A stretch of 64,000 nucleotides of DNA, from positions 1 to 64,000 of the forward strand of contig CANQGU010000004.1 in the NCBI GenBank assembly GCA_947623465.1, read 5' to 3'. The translations under genes were made by a program, and so were the position numbers. Positions 1 through 8,123 of this stretch are shown here, piece by piece. The DNA is from an uncultured Clostridia bacterium. GTDB taxonomy: Bacteria > Bacillota > Clostridia > TANB77 > CAG-508. The notes beneath the pieces were generated by a model that was given only the letters and a program-made list of their open reading frames with translations, made no database searches and was not told the origin of the DNA. The number at the start of each line of letters is the position of its first letter. The first letter of the stretch is position 1.

Positions 1-91
1 AATTCGAATCAAATTATAGATTAGTGCTTAAAAATATTGAGATTTAGGGAATTCCCCAGTCAAAAAAACTCATACTTATAAAAATAGAAAT

Positions 92-120
92 TTGTATTTT
101 ATGTTTATTTGTGGTATAAT
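92..120 (+). promoter_or_regulatory. Sigma-A-type promoter
   Basis: TTGTAT at 92-97 and TATAAT at 115-120 are separated by 17 bp, 34 bp ahead of the first start codon. A perfect -10 with a near-consensus -35 supports a housekeeping promoter for the small Cys-rich gene. Confidence 0.7.
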
Positions 121-153
121 TTATATATCAACATTGTAAAGGAGTGGTTTTGT

Positions 154-417
154 ATGGGTATTGAAACAAAAGATTTTGATTTTACTGACTGCAATCAAAG
201 ATGTTGGGAGTGCTCTCGGGAGTGCACAATGAAAGAAATGTTTTTATTACCTGAATATGTATTTAACCATAATGTGATAAAAGCATTAAAGATTTGTGCA
301 GGGATGTACATCACAAGCGGGGGAAGTCCCGAAATTGCAGAAAGTTTTGTCAAAGAAAATGCAGTAGCGTTCTATATTTCACGAAAGGAATATCTGAAGA
401 AAAGAATGTCTGAATGA
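154..417 (+). CDS. Small cysteine-rich hypothetical protein
   Basis: This is an 87-residue protein that I do not recognise. The ATG at 154 is preceded by AAAGGAG at a good distance; an upstream in-frame start lacks a ribosome site. Residues 13-24 hold four cysteines spaced C-x3-C-x2-C-x3-C, which could bind a metal or Fe-S cluster, but no family is assigned. The rest is a short mixed helical segment ending in basic residues. It has its own promoter and no partner gene. Codon use is unlike the ribosomal genes (GGG, CGG and AGC are present), which suggests acquisition by transfer. It contains an in-frame CGG at residue 22 that must be read as Arg for the ORF to stay open, unlike the CGG codons in native genes of this window. 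Confidence 0.6.
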   Translation: MGIETKDFDFTDCNQRCWECSRECTMKEMFLLPEYVFNHNVIKALKICAGMYITSGGSPEIAESFVKENAVAFYISRKEYLKKRMSE

Positions 418-436
418 TACTAAAACACTTCTTTTG

Positions 437-495
437 CCGACACACTATGTCGTCGGTTATATCTAATAGCCTCATTCTCGAAAGAGTTTGAGGCT
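437..495. other. Two hairpins in intergenic DNA
   Basis: CCGAC (437-441) pairs with GTCGG (452-456). AGCCTCA (468-474) pairs with TGAGGCT (489-495), with an inner CTC/GAG around a GAAA loop. Neither is followed by a T run, so they are structured spacer or mRNA-end hairpins, not clear terminators. I see no gene in 418-609. Confidence 0.4.
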
Positions 496-609
496 GGCTC
501 ATTATACGAAGAGGAAAATTAAGCAATATAATAGATATTTATATTTTTTTATAGAATTAGGAAATTATGGTAAAAAGATTTATTATAAAGGAGAATAAGG
601 AGGGTACAT

Positions 610-1239
610 ATGAATTGGAAAAGAATAATGCTTTTTTTAACAATAATATTTATAGTTGTTGGAATTTTACTATTAATTTATGGAATAAAAAATATTTATA
701 ATACTAATTTAATTAGTGAAAATTATATTGAGATAGAAGCTAATTTTAAAGATGCTACTCTTTATGAAAGAAGTGACTCAGGAGAAGTATATACATTAAA
801 TTATACATATACAATTGACGGATTACAATATCAAATTTCTACTGATTATACTACAGGCATTATACCAAAAATAGGAAGTAAAAAATTAATAAAATATAAT
901 CCTGATAATCCTTCAGAAGCAATATTTGTTGGTGATGTATCAAATACTATGATTATATTTTTTGGATTTTTATTTACAGTTATTCCTATTATGATAAACT
1001 TAGGTAAAATGTCTATATTAGGTAAAATGTCACCAATGTTAAAAAAAATATTTTACATTTTTATTGGATTAATATTTATAATTGCGGGAGTAGCTTTCTA
1101 TAGGATATTATGTATGGAGTTAAATTCTTATTCTATAATAAATGCATTTCAGAATTTTGGATTTGTTTCTATAATACCTATATTGTTTATAATTGTTGGT
1201 GTAATAAATACTTTATATTTCATTTTTAATAAAAAATAA
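610..1239 (+). CDS. DUF3592-like membrane protein
   Basis: This is a 209-residue membrane protein. It has a first hydrophobic helix at about residues 7-25, an extracytoplasmic beta-rich segment at about 40-105, and three more hydrophobic helices at about 112-130, 146-165 and 183-203. The soluble segment has the DUF3592 layout: a Y-x-Y-x-I-x-G strand and a Y-N-P-D-N-P turn before the second helix. The function of this family is unknown. The start follows an AAGGAGGGT site. The gene stands alone and ends at a bidirectional terminator shared with the tRNA on the other strand. The domain call is from pattern recognition only. Confidence 0.6.
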   Translation: MNWKRIMLFLTIIFIVVGILLLIYGIKNIYNTNLISENYIEIEANFKDATLYERSDSGEVYTLNYTYTIDGLQYQISTDYTTGIIPKIGSKKLIKYNPDNPSEAIFVGDVSNTMIIFFGFLFTVIPIMINLGKMSILGKMSPMLKKIFYIFIGLIFIIAGVAFYRILCMELNSYSIINAFQNFGFVSIIPILFIIVGVINTLYFIFNKK

Positions 1240-1246
1240 TATTATA

Positions 1247-1281
1247 AAAAAATGGTATCATATTTTTCGATACCATTTTTA
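1247..1281. terminator. Bidirectional terminator
   Basis: ATGGTATC (1252-1259) pairs with GATACCAT (1269-1276), flanked by an A run on the left and a T run on the right. It can end both the plus-strand membrane protein gene and the minus-strand tRNA-Leu. Confidence 0.8.
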
Positions 1282-1333
1282 TAGTGAAAATTATTGATTA
1301 TTCTCTAATATTTCATTTATACGTTTATTTTGA

Positions 1334-1420
1334 TGGTGCCGGTGGTGGGACTCGAACCCACACGCCATTGCTGACAACAGATTTTGAGTCTGCCCCGTCT
1401 ACCAATTTCAGCACACCGAC
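1334..1420 (-). tRNA. tRNA-Leu (anticodon CAA)
   Basis: Read on the minus strand this is an 87-nt class II tRNA with an encoded CCA end. The 7-bp acceptor stem is GTCGGTG with CACCGGC (one G-U pair). The anticodon stem GCAGA/TCTGT encloses CT-CAA-AA, giving anticodon CAA, which reads UUG. A long variable arm is followed by a T arm with stem GTGGG/CCCAC and loop TTCGAGT. The D loop has the expected GG. It is a single gene with its own promoter, not part of a tRNA cluster. Confidence 0.95.
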
Positions 1421-1429
1421 ATATTTTGT

Positions 1430-1458
1430 ATTTTAGCACATAATTTTTTTATTGTCCA
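1430..1458 (-). promoter_or_regulatory. Promoter of tRNA-Leu
   Basis: On the minus strand, TGGACA (1458-1453) and TAAAAT (1435-1430) are 17 bp apart and end about 10 bp before the tRNA 5' end at 1420. This is the spacing expected for a stable-RNA promoter. Confidence 0.7.
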
Positions 1459-1648
1459 CTAAAAATTAAAAAAAATTACATATAATATATAATTTGATAA
1501 TTTTATTTCTAAATAAATAAGAAACAATTATATTACATAAATAAGACAAAAGGTTAGTGTTACGGAATAAACTATTAAAAAGATTTTAAAAAAAATATAA
1601 CAAAAATGTAACAAAATAAAAAAATATGAAAAAAATCTCAAAAAACTA

Positions 1649-1677
1649 TTGACATTAGGGCAAATTCATTATATACT
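1649..1677 (+). promoter_or_regulatory. Main S10 operon promoter
   Basis: Perfect TTGACA (1649-1654), a 17-bp spacer and TATACT (1672-1677) lie 245 bp before rpsJ. This is the probable start of the ribosomal superoperon transcript. The DNA between 1459 and 1648 is A/T-rich and holds no gene that I can see. Confidence 0.85.
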
Positions 1678-1698
1678 ATTCTAGTATGAATTTTAGCG

Positions 1699-1840
1699 TT
1701 GAAGTCGAATGTGGCTACAACCCTACGGAAAATTGGGTTAGAGGGAACTTCGATGGAGTATGTCGTGGCTAAGACCAGGCGGTAAGAAAATAAAGCACTT
1801 ATCCCCAAAGTTTTCATACAATTTTGGGATTTTATATTAG
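1699..1840 (+). promoter_or_regulatory. Structured S10 operon leader with attenuator-like hairpin
   Basis: The leader folds locally. TTGAAGT (1699-1705) can pair with ACTTCGA (1747-1753), enclosing a hairpin AACCC (1719-1723)/GGGTT (1735-1739). Further on, CCCAAAG (1804-1810) pairs with the TTTTGGG ending at 1828 and is followed by a T-rich stretch, like a weak terminator. About 90 more bases follow before the AGGAGG site of rpsJ. Such leaders often carry feedback control by a ribosomal protein. I do not recognise this one as a named class. Confidence 0.55.
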
Positions 1841-1921
1841 GTAGTTACGAAACACCAGGGTGCGTTATAACTTGCCAAGCTGAATTAAGTACAAAAATAT
1901 ATTTAAGGAGGGAAAAAAGCA

Positions 1922-2245
1922 ATGGCAAATCAAGTTGTTACTAGTGAAAAAATTAGAATAAGGGTAAAGGCTTATGAATCTGGAATTTTAGATCAGTCTG
2001 CTGCAAAGATAGTAGAAACTGCTAAAAAGACAGGAGCAAAAGTTTCTGGACCTATTCCACTACCAACAAAAAAAGAAGTTGTAACAATTATTCGTTCTCC
2101 ACACAAAGACAAAGATTCAAGAGAGCAATTCGAAATGAGAACACATAAAAGAGTTATAGACATTCTTTACCCAACACAAAAAACTGTTGATTCTTTAATG
2201 AAATTAGAATTACCAGCAGGTGTTGATATCGAAATTAAATTATAA
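1922..2245 (+). CDS. rpsJ: 30S ribosomal protein S10
   Basis: S10 is a 30S head protein and doubles as NusE in antitermination. This copy has 107 residues, a few more than the usual 102-103. It has the typical IRIRVKAY strand near residue 11, the SGPIPLPT loop and the R-x-H-K-R-x-I-D-I segment. It follows a strong AAGGAGGG site and is the first gene of the superoperon, as in other Firmicutes. The small length excess is a short N-terminal extension. Confidence 0.97.
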   Translation: MANQVVTSEKIRIRVKAYESGILDQSAAKIVETAKKTGAKVSGPIPLPTKKEVVTIIRSPHKDKDSREQFEMRTHKRVIDILYPTQKTVDSLMKLELPAGVDIEIKL

Positions 2246-2334
2246 AAAATTAAAACCAATGCTGACTAAAAATAGAAAAAACGAAGTTTAAAATTATTTT
2301 CAGAAAAAGGTCAGCCAATAGGAGGAGAAAGAAA

Positions 2335-2970
2335 ATGAAAAAAGGATTAATCGGAAAGAAAATAGGAATGACACAAATATTTGATGAAAAAGGATTAGTT
2401 ATTCCAGTTACAGTTATAGAAGCAGGTCCTTGCGTAGTTGCACAAGTTAAAACAGTTGAGACAGACGGATATGATGCAATTCAATTAGGATTTGGTGAAG
2501 TAAAAGCAAAACATATTAACAAACCAGAAATGGGACATTTTGCAAAATCTAAATTAGAAGCAAAAAAATATCTAAGAGAATTTAGATTAGATGATATTTC
2601 TACATTTAAAGTAGGAGATGTTGTTACAGCTAATATATTTGCAGCTGGAGAAAAAGTAGACATCCAAGGAACATCAAAAGGAAAAGGATTCCAAGGTGTT
2701 ATAAAAAGACATGGACAACATAGAGGACCTATGGGACATGGTTCTATGTATCATAGAAGACCAGGTTCAATGGGAGCAACATCTACACCAGGTAGAGTAT
2801 TTAAAGGTAAAAAATTACCAGGACATATGGGACATGTAACAGTTACTATTCAAAATCTAGATGTAGTTTCTGTAGATATGGACAAAAATGTAATATTAGT
2901 AAAGGGAAGTGTACCAGGAGCAAAAGGTGCAATCCTAAAAATAAAATCAGCTGTTAAGGCTATAAATTAG
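2335..2970 (+). CDS. rplC: 50S ribosomal protein L3
   Basis: L3 is an early assembly protein near the peptidyl-transferase centre. This 211-residue copy starts with the G-L-I-G-K-K-x-G-M-T-Q-x-F segment. It contains the long loop around residues 120-150 with the [12 protein letters not shown] motif that reaches into the rRNA core. The length is normal. It is preceded by AGGAGGAGA and followed after 20 bp by rplD in the same operon. Confidence 0.97.
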   Translation: MKKGLIGKKIGMTQIFDEKGLVIPVTVIEAGPCVVAQVKTVETDGYDAIQLGFGEVKAKHINKPEMGHFAKSKLEAKKYLREFRLDDISTFKVGDVVTANIFAAGEKVDIQGTSKGKGFQGVIKRHGQHRGPMGHGSMYHRRPGSMGATSTPGRVFKGKKLPGHMGHVTVTIQNLDVVSVDMDKNVILVKGSVPGAKGAILKIKSAVKAIN

Positions 2971-2990
2971 GAAAGGAGGATTAGAACATT

Positions 2991-3614
2991 ATGCCTAAAA
3001 TAGATGTATATGATATAAAAGGTAAAAAAGTTAGTGACATAGAACTAAATGAAAAAGTATTTGGAATTGAACCAAATGAAAATATAGTTCATAGTGTTTT
3101 AGTTAATTATTTAGCTAATCAAAGACAAGGTACTCAAAGTACAAAAACAAGAGCAGAAGTTCGTGGTGGTGGAAGAAAACCATGGAGACAAAAAGGAACT
3201 GGTCGTGCAAGACAAGGAAGTATCCGTGCACCACAATGGATTAAAGGTGGTATTGCATTAGGACCAAAACCACGTTCATACAGATTCTCTGTTAATAAAA
3301 AAGAAAAAAGATTAGCAATAAAATCAATATTAAGTTCTAAAGTATTAGAAAACAATTTAACAGTAGTTGATAAATTAGAATTAAAAGAAATTAAAACTAA
3401 ATCAATGGTTAAAGCTTTTGATAGTTTAAAATTAGAAGGAAAAACATTAGTTGTTTTACCAGAGAAAAATTTAAATGTTCAAGCTTCAACAAAAAATATT
3501 GAAGGTGCAAAAGCAATTTTAGTAAATACAATAAATGTATATGATTTATTAAAATATACCAACTTAGTTTTAACTTTAGATACTGTTAAAAAATTAGAGG
3601 AGGTGTATGCATAA
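2991..3614 (+). CDS. rplD: 50S ribosomal protein L4
   Basis: L4 lines the exit tunnel and in some bacteria represses its own operon. This copy has 207 residues with the expected basic tunnel loop at about residues 45-90 (TRAEVRGGGRKPWRQKGTGR). A GGAAAGGAGG site sits 10-15 bp upstream. It is two bases from rplW, so the two are probably translationally coupled. Confidence 0.97.
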   Translation: MPKIDVYDIKGKKVSDIELNEKVFGIEPNENIVHSVLVNYLANQRQGTQSTKTRAEVRGGGRKPWRQKGTGRARQGSIRAPQWIKGGIALGPKPRSYRFSVNKKEKRLAIKSILSSKVLENNLTVVDKLELKEIKTKSMVKAFDSLKLEGKTLVVLPEKNLNVQASTKNIEGAKAILVNTINVYDLLKYTNLVLTLDTVKKLEEVYA

Positions 3615-3616
3615 TC

Positions 3617-3964
3617 ATGATAGCAGAAGAAATTATAATAGCTCCAATAGTTACTGAAAAAAGTAACAATGGTTTACAAGAAGGAAAATATACTTTCAAA
3701 GTAAACAAAAAAGCAACAAAAGTTGAAATTAGAAATGCAGTTGAAAAATTATTTAATGTAAAAGTATTAAATGTTAACACAATGAATGTTAATGGAAAGA
3801 AAAAAAGAGTAGGATATCATCAAGGAAGAACATCAGATTGGAAAAAAGCAATCGTTACAATAGATATAGATCCTAAAGCATCAACATACTTAACAAAAGG
3901 TGGAAAAGAAGCTAAAGGAAATAAGAAATTTAACGATTCAATCGAATCATTTACAGGAGTATAA
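3617..3964 (+). CDS. rplW: 50S ribosomal protein L23
   Basis: L23 sits at the tunnel exit and docks trigger factor and SRP. The core (residues 1-90) is canonical, with IIIAPIVTEKS at the N-terminus and the GKKKRVGYHQGRTSDWKKA loop. At 115 residues it is about 20 longer than usual because of a C-terminal tail rich in Gly, Lys and Asn. The end of the gene supplies the AGGAG ribosome site for a 49-codon ORF that begins two bases after the stop. Confidence 0.95.
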   Translation: MIAEEIIIAPIVTEKSNNGLQEGKYTFKVNKKATKVEIRNAVEKLFNVKVLNVNTMNVNGKKKRVGYHQGRTSDWKKAIVTIDIDPKASTYLTKGGKEAKGNKKFNDSIESFTGV

Positions 3965-3966
3965 AA

Positions 3967-4116
3967 ATGAGAGATAACATATCAAGAAGTTCAATCTTTA
4001 GAGAAGGCATGAGAATAGCTGCTAAAAAAAAGAAAGAAGAACAAGAAAAAAACATTAAAAACGCAGCATCTACAAATAAAAAAGAAAAAGATATCGGGAG
4101 AGAACCCGGAGAATAA
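3967..4116 (+). CDS. Small basic hypothetical protein between L23 and L2
   Basis: This is a 49-codon ORF beginning two bases after the rplW stop, with AGGAG about 10 bp ahead of its ATG inside the rplW 3' end. That layout is typical of translational coupling. The product is highly charged: an N-terminal RDNISRSSIFREGMRIAAK segment is followed by a Lys/Glu-rich, probably helical stretch. I do not recognise it, and rplW is normally followed directly by rplB. It could be a real short protein or a chance ORF in an enlarged spacer. The good ribosome site and the end-to-end position favour translation. Confidence 0.5.
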   Translation: MRDNISRSSIFREGMRIAAKKKKEEQEKNIKNAASTNKKEKDIGREPGE

Positions 4117-4178
4117 ATTTTATCTGTTATGCGAGCAGGAAAAAAATCGCAAATAAAATTTAGTATATATAAGTTCAG

Positions 4179-4311
4179 ACAAGAATTAATATATAACACA
4201 ATTTGGATTTTTTGGTAAGGCAAGGGAGCATACGATTGGTATGTGACCGCGTTAACAAAAAGACAAATTGCGTTAGATGTTGATTATTGTATGAACGGAA
4301 AGGAAAGAAAG
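4179..4311 (+). repeat. 133-bp leader repeat, copy 1 (before rplB)
   Basis: This stretch is the same length as, and about 89% identical by my alignment to, 7423-7555, and both copies end exactly at the start codon of a ribosomal protein gene. It contains a hairpin CATAC (4229-4233)/GTATG (4239-4243). The other copy has CGTAC/GTACG, so one base pair changed from A-U to G-C in a compensatory way. From TAA at 4216 onward it is also open in the frame of rplB, giving a possible leader peptide with the segment [16 protein letters not shown]. Confidence 0.85.
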
Positions 4312-5139
4312 ATGGCAACAAAAAGATTTAACGCCTACACCCCATCAAGAAGAAACATGACAGTACTAGACTACAAAGAAATAACAAAAAAGACACCTGA
4401 AAAATCTTTACTAGCTGTAAAAAAAGAAAAAGCAGGAAGAAACTCATATGGTAGAATAACAGTACGTCATCAAGGTGGAGGAAATAGACAAAAATATAGA
4501 ATAATGGATTTCAAACGTAAAAAAGACGGAATGGAAGCCGAAGTTATAGGAATCGAATACGATCCAAACAGAAGTGCAAATATAGCTTTAATTAAATATG
4601 AAGATGGAGAAAAAGCATATATTTTAGCACCACAAGGATTAACAGATGGAGATAAAGTAATATCTGGAAAATCAGCAGATATAAAACCAGGAAACTGTAT
4701 GGAAATAAACAGTATTCCAGTTGGTACATTAATTCATAATATAGAATTAAATCCAGGACAAGGTGGAAAACTTGTTAAAGCTGCAGGACAAAGTGCACAA
4801 TTAATGGCAAAAGAAGGAAAATACGCTCATGTAAGATTACCTTCTGGAGAAATGAGATTAATTTTAGCAAATTGTAGAGCAACAATCGGTGTTATAGGAA
4901 ATTCAGACCATGAAAATGTTAAACTTGGTAAAGCAGGAAGAAAAAGACACATGGGATGGAGACCAGAAGTTAGAGGTTCTGCAATGAACCCAGTAGATCA
5001 CCCACATGGTGGTGGTGAAGGTAGAGCACCAATAGGACGCCCAGGACCATTAACACCTTGGGGTAAACCAGCTCTTGGATACAAGACAAGAAATAAAAAG
5101 AAACAATCAAATAAATTTATAGTTAAGAGGAGGAAATAA
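4312..5139 (+). CDS. rplB: 50S ribosomal protein L2
   Basis: L2 is required for subunit association and peptidyl transfer. I start at the ATG at 4312, which gives 275 residues beginning [20 protein letters not shown], the family N-terminus. The frame is open 23 codons further up to a GTG at 4243, but that part belongs to the 133-bp leader repeat also found before rplN. The conserved C-terminal segment [16 protein letters not shown], with the key histidine, is at about residues 220-235. The ribosome site is a purine-rich GGAAAGGAAAG. Confidence 0.96.
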   Translation: MATKRFNAYTPSRRNMTVLDYKEITKKTPEKSLLAVKKEKAGRNSYGRITVRHQGGGNRQKYRIMDFKRKKDGMEAEVIGIEYDPNRSANIALIKYEDGEKAYILAPQGLTDGDKVISGKSADIKPGNCMEINSIPVGTLIHNIELNPGQGGKLVKAAGQSAQLMAKEGKYAHVRLPSGEMRLILANCRATIGVIGNSDHENVKLGKAGRKRHMGWRPEVRGSAMNPVDHPHGGGEGRAPIGRPGPLTPWGKPALGYKTRNKKKQSNKFIVKRRK

Positions 5140-5144
5140 AACTT

Positions 5145-5420
5145 ATGTCAAGATCAAGTAAAAAAGTACCATTCGTAGCTCCTGAGTTAATAAAAAGAAT
5201 TGAAGCTATGAACGCTGAAAATAAAAAAGAAGTTATTAAGACATGGTCTAGAGCTTCTACAATTTATCCACAAATGGTTGGTCATACTATAGCTGTTCAT
5301 GACGGAAGAAAACATGTTCCTGTTTATATATCAGAAGAAATGATTGGTCATAAATTAGGTGAATTTGCTCCTACAAGAACATTTAAAGGTCATGCAGGAG
5401 AAAAAACAACTAAAAAATAA
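5145..5420 (+). CDS. rpsS: 30S ribosomal protein S19
   Basis: S19 forms a dimer with S13 in the 30S head near the A-site tRNA. This copy has 91 residues. It begins with a [11 protein letters not shown] segment and carries the [24 protein letters not shown] core and the [14 protein letters not shown] end. It lies 5 bp after rplB with AGGAGG inside the rplB 3' end. Length and content are normal. Confidence 0.97.
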   Translation: MSRSSKKVPFVAPELIKRIEAMNAENKKEVIKTWSRASTIYPQMVGHTIAVHDGRKHVPVYISEEMIGHKLGEFAPTRTFKGHAGEKTTKK

Positions 5421-5467
5421 TTAATAAAAAATATAAACCCAATTATAAAAGAGAGGAGTAAATATAA

Positions 5468-5821
5468 ATGGAAGAAGTAAGAGAAGCTAGAGCAACCCTT
5501 AAATATGCAAGAATTTCTTCAAGAAAAGTAAAAATTGTTGCAGATTTAATAAGGGGAAAAGATGTTAAAGAAGCGTTAGCAATAGTTAAATTTACACCAA
5601 AAGCTTCATCAGAGATAATTGAAAAGCTTTTAAAATCAGCTATAGCAAATGCTGAAAATAACCATGAAATGAAAAGTGATAATTTATATATTTCTGAAAT
5701 CTATGCAAACCAAGGTCCAACATTAAAAAGAATAAGACCAGCTGCAAAAGGTTCAGCAGTTAGAATCAGAAAAAGAACAAGTCATATAACAATTGTTCTA
5801 AAAGAAAAGGAGGGTAAATAG
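5468..5821 (+). CDS. rplV: 50S ribosomal protein L22
   Basis: L22 lines the exit tunnel with its long beta-hairpin. This 117-residue copy has the [20 protein letters not shown] helix at about residues 15-34. The hairpin [21 protein letters not shown], where macrolide resistance changes occur in this family, is at about residues 82-102. A GAGAGGAG site precedes the ATG. rpsC follows after 4 bp. Confidence 0.97.
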   Translation: MEEVREARATLKYARISSRKVKIVADLIRGKDVKEALAIVKFTPKASSEIIEKLLKSAIANAENNHEMKSDNLYISEIYANQGPTLKRIRPAAKGSAVRIRKRTSHITIVLKEKEGK

Positions 5822-5825
5822 AAGT

Positions 5826-6482
5826 ATGGGACAAAAAGTACACCCACTAGGCGCAAGACTAGGAATAATAAAAGATTGGAGTTCTAAATGGTATGCAGAT
5901 GATAATCATTTTGCAGATTGTTTAGTAGAAGATCAAAAAATTCGTAAATATTTAAAGAAAAAAGAATATGAAGCTGGAATTTCAAATATTGAAATTGAAA
6001 GAACTGCTAAATCTGTTAAAATAAATGTATATACAGCTAAACCTGGAATTTTAATAGGAAAAGGTGGAGCTGGAGCAGAAACATTAAGAGCAGGTATAAA
6101 AAAATTAATAGGAAAAGATGTTAATTTAAATATTGTAGAAGTAAAAAATGCAAGTTTAGATGCAACACTTGTTGCAGAAGATATTGCATCACAACTTGAA
6201 AGAAGAATTTCATTCAGACGTGCCATGAAACAATGTATGCAAAAAACTATGAAATCTGGAGCTCAAGGTATAAAAACAGCTGTATCAGGAAGATTAGGTG
6301 GAGCAGATATGGCAAGAACTGAATTCTATAAAGAAGGAAATATTCCACTACAAACTTTAAGAGCTGATATAGATTATGGATTTGCAGAAGCAGATACAAC
6401 ATATGGAAAAATTGGTGTAAAAGTTTGGATATATAAAGGAGAAGTTCTTCCAAGTAAAAAAATGGAAGGAGGAGAAGCATAA
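5826..6482 (+). CDS. rpsC: 30S ribosomal protein S3
   Basis: S3 binds 16S rRNA at the mRNA entry site. This copy has 218 residues. It starts [13 protein letters not shown] and carries the KH domain with the [11 protein letters not shown] motif at about residues 73-83. The C-terminal domain has [21 protein letters not shown] and the R-x-x-F-Y-x-x-G-x-x-P segment. Its TAA overlaps the ATG of rplP by one base, so the two are translationally coupled. Confidence 0.97.
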   Translation: MGQKVHPLGARLGIIKDWSSKWYADDNHFADCLVEDQKIRKYLKKKEYEAGISNIEIERTAKSVKINVYTAKPGILIGKGGAGAETLRAGIKKLIGKDVNLNIVEVKNASLDATLVAEDIASQLERRISFRRAMKQCMQKTMKSGAQGIKTAVSGRLGGADMARTEFYKEGNIPLQTLRADIDYGFAEADTTYGKIGVKVWIYKGEVLPSKKMEGGEA

Positions 6483-6925
6483 TGCCATTAATACCAAAAA
6501 GATCAAAATTTAGAAAAGTTCAAAAAGGTAGAAATAGAGGTAAAGCAACAAGAGGAACAAAAGTTACAGATGGAGAATTTGGTTTACAAACATTAGAAGC
6601 AGGTTTAATTACAGGAAACCAAATAGAAGCTGCCAGAGTTGCTATGAACCGTTATATGAAAAGAGATGGTCAAGTTTGGATCAAAATATTCCCAGACAAA
6701 CCAATAACAAGAAAACCAGCTGGAACTCGTATGGGTAAAGGTAAAGGAAATACAGAATTTTGGGTTGCACCTGTAAAACCAGGTAGAGTTATGTTTGAAG
6801 TTGCAGGAGTAGCAGAAAACATTGCAAGAGAAGCTTTAAGATTAGGTGCAAACAAATTACCAGTAAAAACAAAAATTGTTATAAGAGAAAAAGCTATCGA
6901 GGAGGGTGAAAATAATGAAAATTAA
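6482..6925 (+). CDS. rplP: 50S ribosomal protein L16
   Basis: L16 helps position A-site tRNA and matures the large subunit. At 147 residues it is normal in length. It begins [17 protein letters not shown] and contains the [20 protein letters not shown] segment at about residues 59-78 and the [19 protein letters not shown] loop. Its last codons contain the ribosome site and the start of rpmC, overlapping by 11 bases. Confidence 0.97.
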   Translation: MPLIPKRSKFRKVQKGRNRGKATRGTKVTDGEFGLQTLEAGLITGNQIEAARVAMNRYMKRDGQVWIKIFPDKPITRKPAGTRMGKGKGNTEFWVAPVKPGRVMFEVAGVAENIAREALRLGANKLPVKTKIVIREKAIEEGENNEN

Positions 6926-7127
6926 TAAAATAAAAGAAATGTCTTCACCTGAATTGGAAAAAGAATTAGGTGAATTAAAAACAGAATTATTCAAATTAAA
7001 ATTTAGTTTAGCTACAAATTCTTTAGAAAACCCTATGAAAATTAGAGATGTAAAAAAAGATATAGCTAGAATAAATACTGTATTAACAGAAAGAAAAATC
7101 GCTGAGAAGAAAGGGGTAAATGAATAA
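6915..7127 (+). CDS. rpmC: 50S ribosomal protein L29
   Basis: L29 is a two-helix protein beside L23 at the tunnel exit. I start at the ATG at 6915, eight bases after AGGAGGG and inside the end of rplP, giving 70 residues. A GTG three codons upstream sits inside the ribosome site and is unlikely. The [18 protein letters not shown] helix and the N-P-x-x-I-R-x-x-K-K-D-I-A-R-I segment are typical. Its stop overlaps the rpsQ start. Confidence 0.95.
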   Translation: MKINKIKEMSSPELEKELGELKTELFKLKFSLATNSLENPMKIRDVKKDIARINTVLTERKIAEKKGVNE

Positions 7128-7396
7128 TGGAAAAAGAAACAAGAAATCTTCGTAAGACAATGATTGGTATAGTTAAGTCTGATAAAATGGACAAAACTGT
7201 AGTTGTAGCTGTTGAAAGAAATGTAAGACATAAAGTTTATGGAAAAATTGTTAAAAGAACATATACTTTAAAAGCTCATGATGAAAATAACAGCTGTGAA
7301 ATTGGAGATAAAGTAAAAGTTATGGAAACAAGACCTCTTTCAAAAGATAAGAGATGGAGAGTAGTTGAAATACTTGAAAAAGCTGTTAAGAAATAA
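7127..7396 (+). CDS. rpsQ: 30S ribosomal protein S17
   Basis: S17 is an OB-fold protein of the 30S body. This 89-residue copy has the [20 protein letters not shown] strand pair, the [19 protein letters not shown] region and the [19 protein letters not shown] end. Length is normal. It is followed by a 159-bp spacer that holds the second 133-bp leader repeat before rplN. Confidence 0.97.
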   Translation: MEKETRNLRKTMIGIVKSDKMDKTVVVAVERNVRHKVYGKIVKRTYTLKAHDENNSCEIGDKVKVMETRPLSKDKRWRVVEILEKAVKK

Positions 7397-7422
7397 GATG
7401 TATATTGAATATATTAGTTTAA

Positions 7423-7555
7423 ACAAGAATTAATATATAACACAATTTGGATTTTTTGATAAGGCAAGGGAGCGTACGTGTTGTACGTGACCGCGTTAAC
7501 AAAAAAACAAATTGGGGTAGATGTTGATTATTGTTTAAACGGAAAGGAAAAGAAA
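7423..7555 (+). repeat. 133-bp leader repeat, copy 2 (before rplN)
   Basis: This is the second copy of the element at 4179-4311, with the same 133-bp length and about 14 differences by my count, again ending at the downstream ATG. The hairpin CGTAC (7473-7477)/GTACG (7483-7487) carries the compensatory change relative to copy 1. Its frame is also open into rplN from TAA at 7460. The two altered stem bases are synonymous third positions in that frame (Ala and Tyr), so both an RNA and a peptide role remain possible. Confidence 0.85.
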
Positions 7556-7924
7556 ATGGTACAACAACAAACAAGACTAAAGGTAGCCGACAACACAGGT
7601 GCTAAAGAAATAATGTGTATCAGATGTTTAGGTGGTTCATATAGAAAAACAGCAGGTATAGGTGATATAATAGTTGCTTCTGTTAAAACAGCAACACCAG
7701 GTGGAGTTGTAAAAGAAGGTGATGTTGTAAAAGCAGTAATAGTTAGAACTAAAAAACCTATAAGAAGAACAGATGGTTCTTATGTTAGATTTGATGAAAA
7801 TGCTGCTGTAATTATAAGAGATGACAAAACACCAAGAGGAACACGTATATTTGGACCTGTTGCTAGAGAGTTAAGAGATGGAGAGTATATGAAGATTCTT
7901 TCATTAGCTCCAGAAGTGTTATAG
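7556..7924 (+). CDS. rplN: 50S ribosomal protein L14
   Basis: L14 contacts 16S rRNA across the subunit interface. The ATG at 7556 gives exactly the usual 122 residues, starting [17 protein letters not shown]. The [18 protein letters not shown] and [28 protein letters not shown] segments are canonical. An in-frame extension of 26 codons upstream belongs to the leader repeat and not to the protein family. A purine-rich GGAAAGG precedes the ATG. Confidence 0.97.
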   Translation: MVQQQTRLKVADNTGAKEIMCIRCLGGSYRKTAGIGDIIVASVKTATPGGVVKEGDVVKAVIVRTKKPIRRTDGSYVRFDENAAVIIRDDKTPRGTRIFGPVARELRDGEYMKILSLAPEVL

Positions 7925-7936
7925 GGTTTCCAAAAT

Positions 7937-8036
7937 AATGGCCATCTTGCGTTGTTAAAATTTTGTTAAAAAATGCTCATGTACAGCACGTACACTCCGC
8001 TTTTTTTACAAAATTTTGCCTAGCAATATAACCATT
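7937..8036. repeat. Imperfect palindromic element between rplN and rplX
   Basis: About 36 bases at each end pair imperfectly: AATGG...AAAATTTTGT on the left and ACAAAATTTT...CCATT on the right. The central part holds GTAC repeats around 7981-7991. The size and shape fit a non-autonomous palindromic insertion or a large mRNA hairpin inside the operon. No coding potential is visible. Confidence 0.55.
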
Positions 8037-8044
8037 CTTTTGAA

Positions 8045-8104
8045 AACAATAAGTAAGTTAATAGAACAGCAGGTAAGTTAATAAAACAATAAGTAAGTTA
8101 TTAG
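8045..8104 (+). repeat. Three 20-bp tandem repeats
   Basis: Three consecutive 20-bp units (8045-8064, 8065-8084, 8085-8104) share the pattern AACAATAAGTAAGTTAATAG with 2-4 changes each. They lie just before the AAAGGAGG site of rplX. The meaning is unknown; replication slippage in an A/T-rich spacer is the simplest explanation. Confidence 0.8.
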
Positions 8105-8123
8105 AAAAAGGAGGAAGACCTTA

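Noticed and set aside
4243..4311. N-terminal extension of L2 from a GTG start
   Set aside because: The 23 extra codons belong to the leader repeat also found before rplN. The family N-terminus begins at 4312, and the ribosome site for the GTG is poor. It is kept as a finding about the repeat, not as the gene start.
7478..7555. N-terminal extension of L14 from a TTG-type start
   Set aside because: Same argument: the ATG at 7556 gives exactly the 122-residue family length, and the upstream part is repeat sequence.
8045..8104. CRISPR array
   Set aside because: The 20-bp repeats are directly adjacent without spacers and A/T-rich; no cas gene is in the window.
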